From Boswellia sacra (Eukaryota > Streptophyta > Magnoliopsida > Sapindales > Burseraceae), in contig SNVD02011482.1 of assembly GCA_013180625.2 (NCBI GenBank), forward strand, positions 868,001-932,000: 64,000 bases of DNA. The letters are read 5' to 3'. Shown one piece after another: positions 59,301-64,000 of this stretch. The notes below the pieces were generated by a model. It saw nothing but the letters and a program-made list of their open reading frames with translations. It made no database searches and was not told where the DNA came from. Within the stretch, counting starts at the first letter, position 1; each line of letters begins with the position of its first letter. The position numbers were made by a program, and so were the translations under genes.

Positions 59301-62300
59301 GAAAGTGAGTATGAGTATGACTATTGTATAATTGTGTATGTTTGCTGATAATGTCGCATGTTTTGGATAGTGAAGCAGTGGTGTTGATGGCTTTTCTTTT
59401 TTTACTTCCCATTCCCTGCTTTTGTGTGATATTGTGCTGACTGTCATCTAACTCCAAGGTAGACATCTATAAGGGGTTGCACCCTTCTATGAAAATTGTC
59501 TATGTTGGTTTAAACTGTGACGGGCTGACAATCAATGAATTTTTGGCCCTTGAAGGATATATGTTTTCTTTTCTTTGTTCTGGACCTGGATATCTGTCAG
59601 GATTGTTTCTAGCTCTAGTTTTTCACGAGTTGGGGTATGGTTGACGAAGCATCATTCATGATGATGTTTCTTTGTTATATCTGTTTTTCTGCATAATTTA
59701 CTGCCATCTGTTACAAGCTTATAGTTTATAATTTTCTAGCGAGCAACTTCCTTGTTGGGATTCTGTTGGTGCCATATATCATGGCTAGTCATCTTTTATA
59801 GCTTATTTAACATCTTCCCCAAATCTTATCTGTAATTACATCCTTAAATGCAAAAAATTGATACACTACCTTCTTCTTCTTCTTCTTCTTCTTCTTTTTC
59901 CAGGTGGGCTGCTGTTAGTGAAGCCAGAGGTGATTACCCATTTAGTCACCATCAACTTACAGTTCAGTTTTATGAGGCCGCAGCTGCACAAGACAGAAAA
60001 TTGGAAGGCTTGGTTCACAAGGCGATTTTGGAGCTTTGGAGGCCAGATCCTAGTGAATTAACACTTTTGCTGACAAAAGGAATTGACTCCATATCACTGA
60101 AGGCTTCTCCTACTACATATACTTTGACTGGCAGTAGTGATCCATGCTATGTTGAAGCATATCATTTGGCCGACTCAAATGATGGAAGGATCACTCTGCA
60201 TTTGAAGGTTAAGATTTACTCCTAATACTTTGGATGTTTCACAAGCGTTTCTTTTGTTGCTCTTTGACAAGCTAAAAATGGTCACTAGTTCAAGATTTTT
60301 GACAGGACATATACTGTATGTCTCTTTTCTATCAAGGGAGGCAAATGTTGATCATCTAAGATGGTGGAGTGATTTTTCGCAGTTGAATAGTAATAGAAGT
60401 GATTTCATTTGTGCTCATAGGCCAAGAAATACTGTTAAATAGTTGTTATTTATTTTTTTATAATTAGAGCTCCTCATTAAGGAGAATGGTACCTATTTCT
60501 TATTTGTCTTCTGACCTTGCTGGATAATATTTGTGCATTCTTCATGCGGGGTAGAGGCTTTGTCATCTTGTACATATCATTCTTTCATCATATGCCATTA
60601 TTCGTAGCAATGCCTGTGTACATATTTGATCGAGGACTACAAGTAATAGCATGTTGCTTACTACAGCCACTGCCACCAGTTAGAAAGAAATTCCTTGACT
60701 TCTCATATGATGGAATAATTGTCAAACTTAAGGGCTTTTTTTTTTTTTTTTAAAAGATCCCCAATAGTGACTTTGATTATCAGGATGTTGTTTTATGTAG
60801 ATGATGGCCTAATTTCAGGTTGATAATATTCTATGTGATTGGTCAAATTGTTGCAGGTTTTAAATTTGACTGAACTTGAACTAAATCGAGTGGATATCCG
60901 GGTTGGATTGTCTGGTGCTTTGTATTTTATGAATGGGTCTCCTCAAGCAGTTCGGCAGCTGCGTAATCTTGTTTCACAGGTTTTTTTTCCCCCCTTAACA
61001 AATACATCATTCTGTTTTCTCTCTTCCATCCATTCTTTCCAAATATTGTCAAGTTCTTATTATTATCTCGTTATTCTAGACAATCATTTCTGGATGACTA
61101 TAATACCATTTTTAAATTGTTAAGAGTTAAACGTTGGCTCTACCTTTCAAGACTCTAAACATTTGATAAATTAGTGCTGAGGTTTGATATTTTGAAAGTG
61201 GAAAAATCTGTTACTCTGGTATTATAATTTGTCTTCAAGATGTGTACGGAAATGTATCCTCCGATTATTATCTCTTGCTGTTTTGTTTGTTAGCCTCAAA
61301 TTTACATTCTGATTTCATTCTTTGATAGGTGCAGGGTTGATCAAGATTATCTCTTTGAAAAGAAGGAAACACACCCTAGAAAATGCTCCTCTAAAACTCA
61401 TTCAGTTTTATTAGTGAATTGATTGAATATTCATCTTATAATATCTTTCTTCTTTCTTCTCTTTATTGATCATCTGTTTGAAATTCAGATCAAGTGTCTT
61501 TCTTCTTAGCAGGCCATAATAGTTTTATGATGTGTGTTTTTCTTCTATTTATTTGATATGTTTGCAGGATCCATTACTCTGCAGTGTGACAGTGGGTGTC
61601 TCACATTTCGAGAGATGTGCCTTTTGGGTACAAGTCTTATACTACCCATTTCATGGCAGTGGTGCTATAGGAGATTATGAAGGTGACTATGCTGAAGAGG
61701 ATCCACAGATTGTGAGGCAGAGGAGAAGTTTGCGGCCAGAGTTGGGAGAACCTGTGATTTTAAGGTGTCAGCCTTACAAGATTCCGCTAACTGAACTTCT
61801 TTTGCCACATAAAATTTCACCTGTAGAATTTTTCCGACTATGGCCCAGTTTACCTGCTATAGTAGAGTTCACTGGTACATATATTTATGAAGGAAGTGGC
61901 TTCAAGGCTACTGCTGCGCAGCAGTATGGAACTTCTCCATTTTTCAGTGGACTAAAATCCCTGGCCTCCAAACCTTTCCACAAAGTGTGTTCGCACATTA
62001 TCCGGGCAGTGGCAGGGTTTCAGGTAGGATCCACTGGACTCCTTTTCCCTGCACGTGCATGCGTATAAATTCATGCTAAATAATGTTCTCTACTTGCCTA
62101 GCCCTCTCTTTAAACACCTTTCTTGTGTAGACTTGTTAATTGAAATTTGATATGACAAATCTGTGGGCCAAATCTGCAATTGCATTTTAGCTGTGATATT
62201 TTTCCTTAATATAATTATATAGAGCATCTGAAATGTCAGATAAGTTTTGGATTGCAGCTAAATGTTATACAATTTCTCACAAATTGGTCTACAAGTACTC

Positions 62301-62916
62301 TGTTTACATGCTGTGTTGCTGGAACAAATTTAATTATTGTTCATGCTTTTTAGGTTACCGTTCTAACATTACCATTTAATTCCCCAACTTTGGACAGCTT
62401 TGTTATGCTGCAAAAACTTGGTATGGTGGATTCTTGGGCATGATGGTGTTTGGAGCCAGTGAAGTGAGTAGAAATGTGGATCTGGGTGATGAGACAACTA
62501 CCATGATGTGCAAATTTGTTGTTCGAGCTTCTGATGCATCAATAACTAAGGAGATTGGATCCGATCCACAAGGCTGGTTGGATGACCTTACAGATGGGGA
62601 TGTGGAGTACATGCCCGACGATGAAGTGAAGGTGGCTGCTGCTGAGAAGCTTAAGATATCAATGGAACGCATAGCACTGCTAAAGGCAGCCCAACCAAAA
62701 AAGACACCAAAAGCTGATGACGAAGAAGCGGATGAGGAAAGAAAAGAGGATGAGGATAGAAAGGAAAAGGAAAATGGTGAAGAAGATAGCAAAACGAGGG
62801 GACCTTCAACCCTATCCAAGTTAACGGCAGAGGAGGCTGAGCATCTTGCTCTTCAAGCGGCTGTTCTGCAGGAGTGGCACATGCTGTGTAAAGATAGAAT
62901 CACAACGGTTAAATAA
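56355..62916 (+). CDS. TPLATE: TPLATE, subunit of the plant endocytic TPLATE complex
   Basis: Seven exons: 56355-57479, 57855-58451, 58943-59304, 59904-60207, 60857-60979, 61568-62023 and 62398-62916, giving 1161 residues, close to the 1176 or so of the Arabidopsis protein. All junctions are GT-AG and in frame. TPLATE is an adaptin-like adaptor that works with AP-2 and clathrin at the plasma membrane and cell plate. The start MDILFAQIQADLRSNDALRQ is nearly invariant in the family. Residues 1 to about 500 are a helical adaptin-type trunk, about 800-1050 hold the appendage-like part (VTVGVSHFERCAFWVQVLYY, LCYAAKTWYGGFLGMMVFGA), about 1090-1124 form an acidic/lysine-rich low-complexity segment, and the end carries EEAEHLALQAAVLQEWHMLC. 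No defects were seen. Confidence 0.96.
59871..59900 (+). repeat. CTT microsatellite forming the TPLATE intron 3 acceptor tract
   Basis: About nine TTC units run directly into TTTTTCCAG before exon 4. The repeat therefore serves as the polypyrimidine tract of this acceptor. Confidence 0.8.
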
Positions 62917-64000
62917 CTTCATTATTGGTATTTTTCATATAAAAGAAAAGGTTTGGATATATTCCTTGTATTCATGTAGTTTAATTTTGATATTTGATTC
63001 AGGTAGCAGTCGAAAATTTGATTATAGGGTGGCCTTCATTTAATCACCTTTTTGCCCCCTACTTGTACATCTTGTAACGTTTAGTTGTTTGTCTGTTCGC
63101 TTGGAGAAAATTTTCTTTAGACGCGGGAATTACCATCAGTGCTTTCCAGGGTGAGGTTTTCCAATTCTTCTGTATACATCGTGATTGATTGTAGAACTTT
63201 TGGGTGATACGAGAAACTGGAATGCAGAGTCCATTGTATTTCTTACTACTTAACCACTTTTAATTGCTAAAACATATTAAAAGTTAATGTTGGGTTCCTG
63301 CATTTTCTTCATTGAATTGCTACATGCAGAGTTTGGATTTTTATTACGATAATTTACAAGGATTGATGCACCGCAATACGCTGAAGACATATTCTCATGT
63401 CAACTGGCACTCTGTTATTTGGAGCTTGACGATAAACCTGGCACTGACGAAGCCCAGAGCACTGGCAAACTTTTTAACTTTTCCGGGTGGGCATGCGGCG
63501 GCTCCTGGGTTGAATCTGTAATGTTCAATACATCCTATATGATAAACGTCCTAGCAAAACTAGGAGATCAAAGGCAACTCTGAGAGAGGTGTGTGGCTGC
63601 CAATTTACAGCTATGGGAAGTCACTTCCATGGTAAAGCATTTAGTCATCAGTTCTATCGTCTGGATGTAGTATAGGTTGCAATGGCAGCCAAATGGTAAA
63701 TATGTATAGCTCACAATAGCATCCGCATAATTTAACTTTCTACGCTGTTAGATCCAGGTTTAACTACAGTGACATTTTGATAATAGCTCTTAACTTTCAT
63801 TCTTTTACTCAGCAGCGAGGACATGAAACACAATACATCGTCCTACTTAAGAATGCATCTTCATCTGATTGTGTTTAAGAAAAGGGAAGACAGTTGACAA
63901 AATCAACTAAAACTGAAAGTTGGTAAAACAGAGCACATATGAAACATGCTTACAACTAGACTAGTTCATTGCATGTATCAACTTCTCATTTAGGATCAAA
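62917..64000. other. TPLATE 3' region and downstream intergenic sequence
   Basis: It includes the 3' untranslated region. An open frame at 63312-63521 has no recognised homology and no supporting context. No further gene is seen before the right edge. Confidence 0.5.

Noticed and set aside
63312..63521. 69-codon frame after TPLATE
   Set aside because: No homology or context; likely chance in the 3' flank.
1..64000. tRNA, rRNA or other structured RNA genes
   Set aside because: A read-through for the conserved tRNA boxes and rRNA-like segments found none; only retroelement primer-binding sites complementary to initiator tRNA-Met were seen.

Overview
The window is a piece of a eudicot plant nuclear genome. 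The evidence is split genes with GT-AG introns, AT-rich noncoding DNA, plant-only proteins (TPLATE, a peroxisomal 4CL-like pair, a plastid SET-domain protein) and many plant transposons. The sequence does not fix the species.

Layout. 1-2.7 kb: the 5' two thirds of a cytochrome c1 gene on the minus strand, running off the left edge. 3.9-7.1 kb: a complete seven-exon membrane-anchored kelch-repeat gene on the plus strand, divergent from cytochrome c1. 8.75-12.27 kb: a complete eleven-exon SET-domain gene of the Rubisco-methyltransferase family on the minus strand, convergent with the kelch gene. 15.4-24.8 kb: one stack of nested transposons, namely a hAT-like element split by an 8.6-kb CACTA element, which itself holds a probable solo LTR and a captured SUVH-like gene fragment. 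25.0-29.0 kb and 38.9-43.8 kb: two direct copies of a six-exon 4-coumarate:CoA-ligase-like gene whose proteins would end in the peroxisomal signal SRL. The first carries a +1 frameshift in a run of nine T; the second is intact. Between them (30.2-36.4 kb) lies an old Copia element holding a solo LTR, and intron 1 of the second copy holds a gag-only Copia derivative.

44-55.7 kb is a second transposon-rich stretch. It holds a MULE-like outer element containing a long-inverted-repeat MULE containing a hAT-like element, then a hAT-like element split by a solo LTR, and several degraded copies. 56.36-62.92 kb: a complete seven-exon TPLATE gene.

How the genes relate. The host genes are housekeeping functions rather than an operon-like system: respiratory complex III, a plastid methyltransferase-family protein, peroxisomal acyl activation and clathrin-mediated endocytosis. 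I see no new biochemical system. The informative part is the transposon archaeology: six insertions are supported by direct target-site duplications (three exact 5-bp, one exact 9-bp, one exact 8-bp, plus 7-of-8 matches), so the order of events can be read. A short tandem-repeat module (core GTGTCGAG) is shared by two unrelated transposons.
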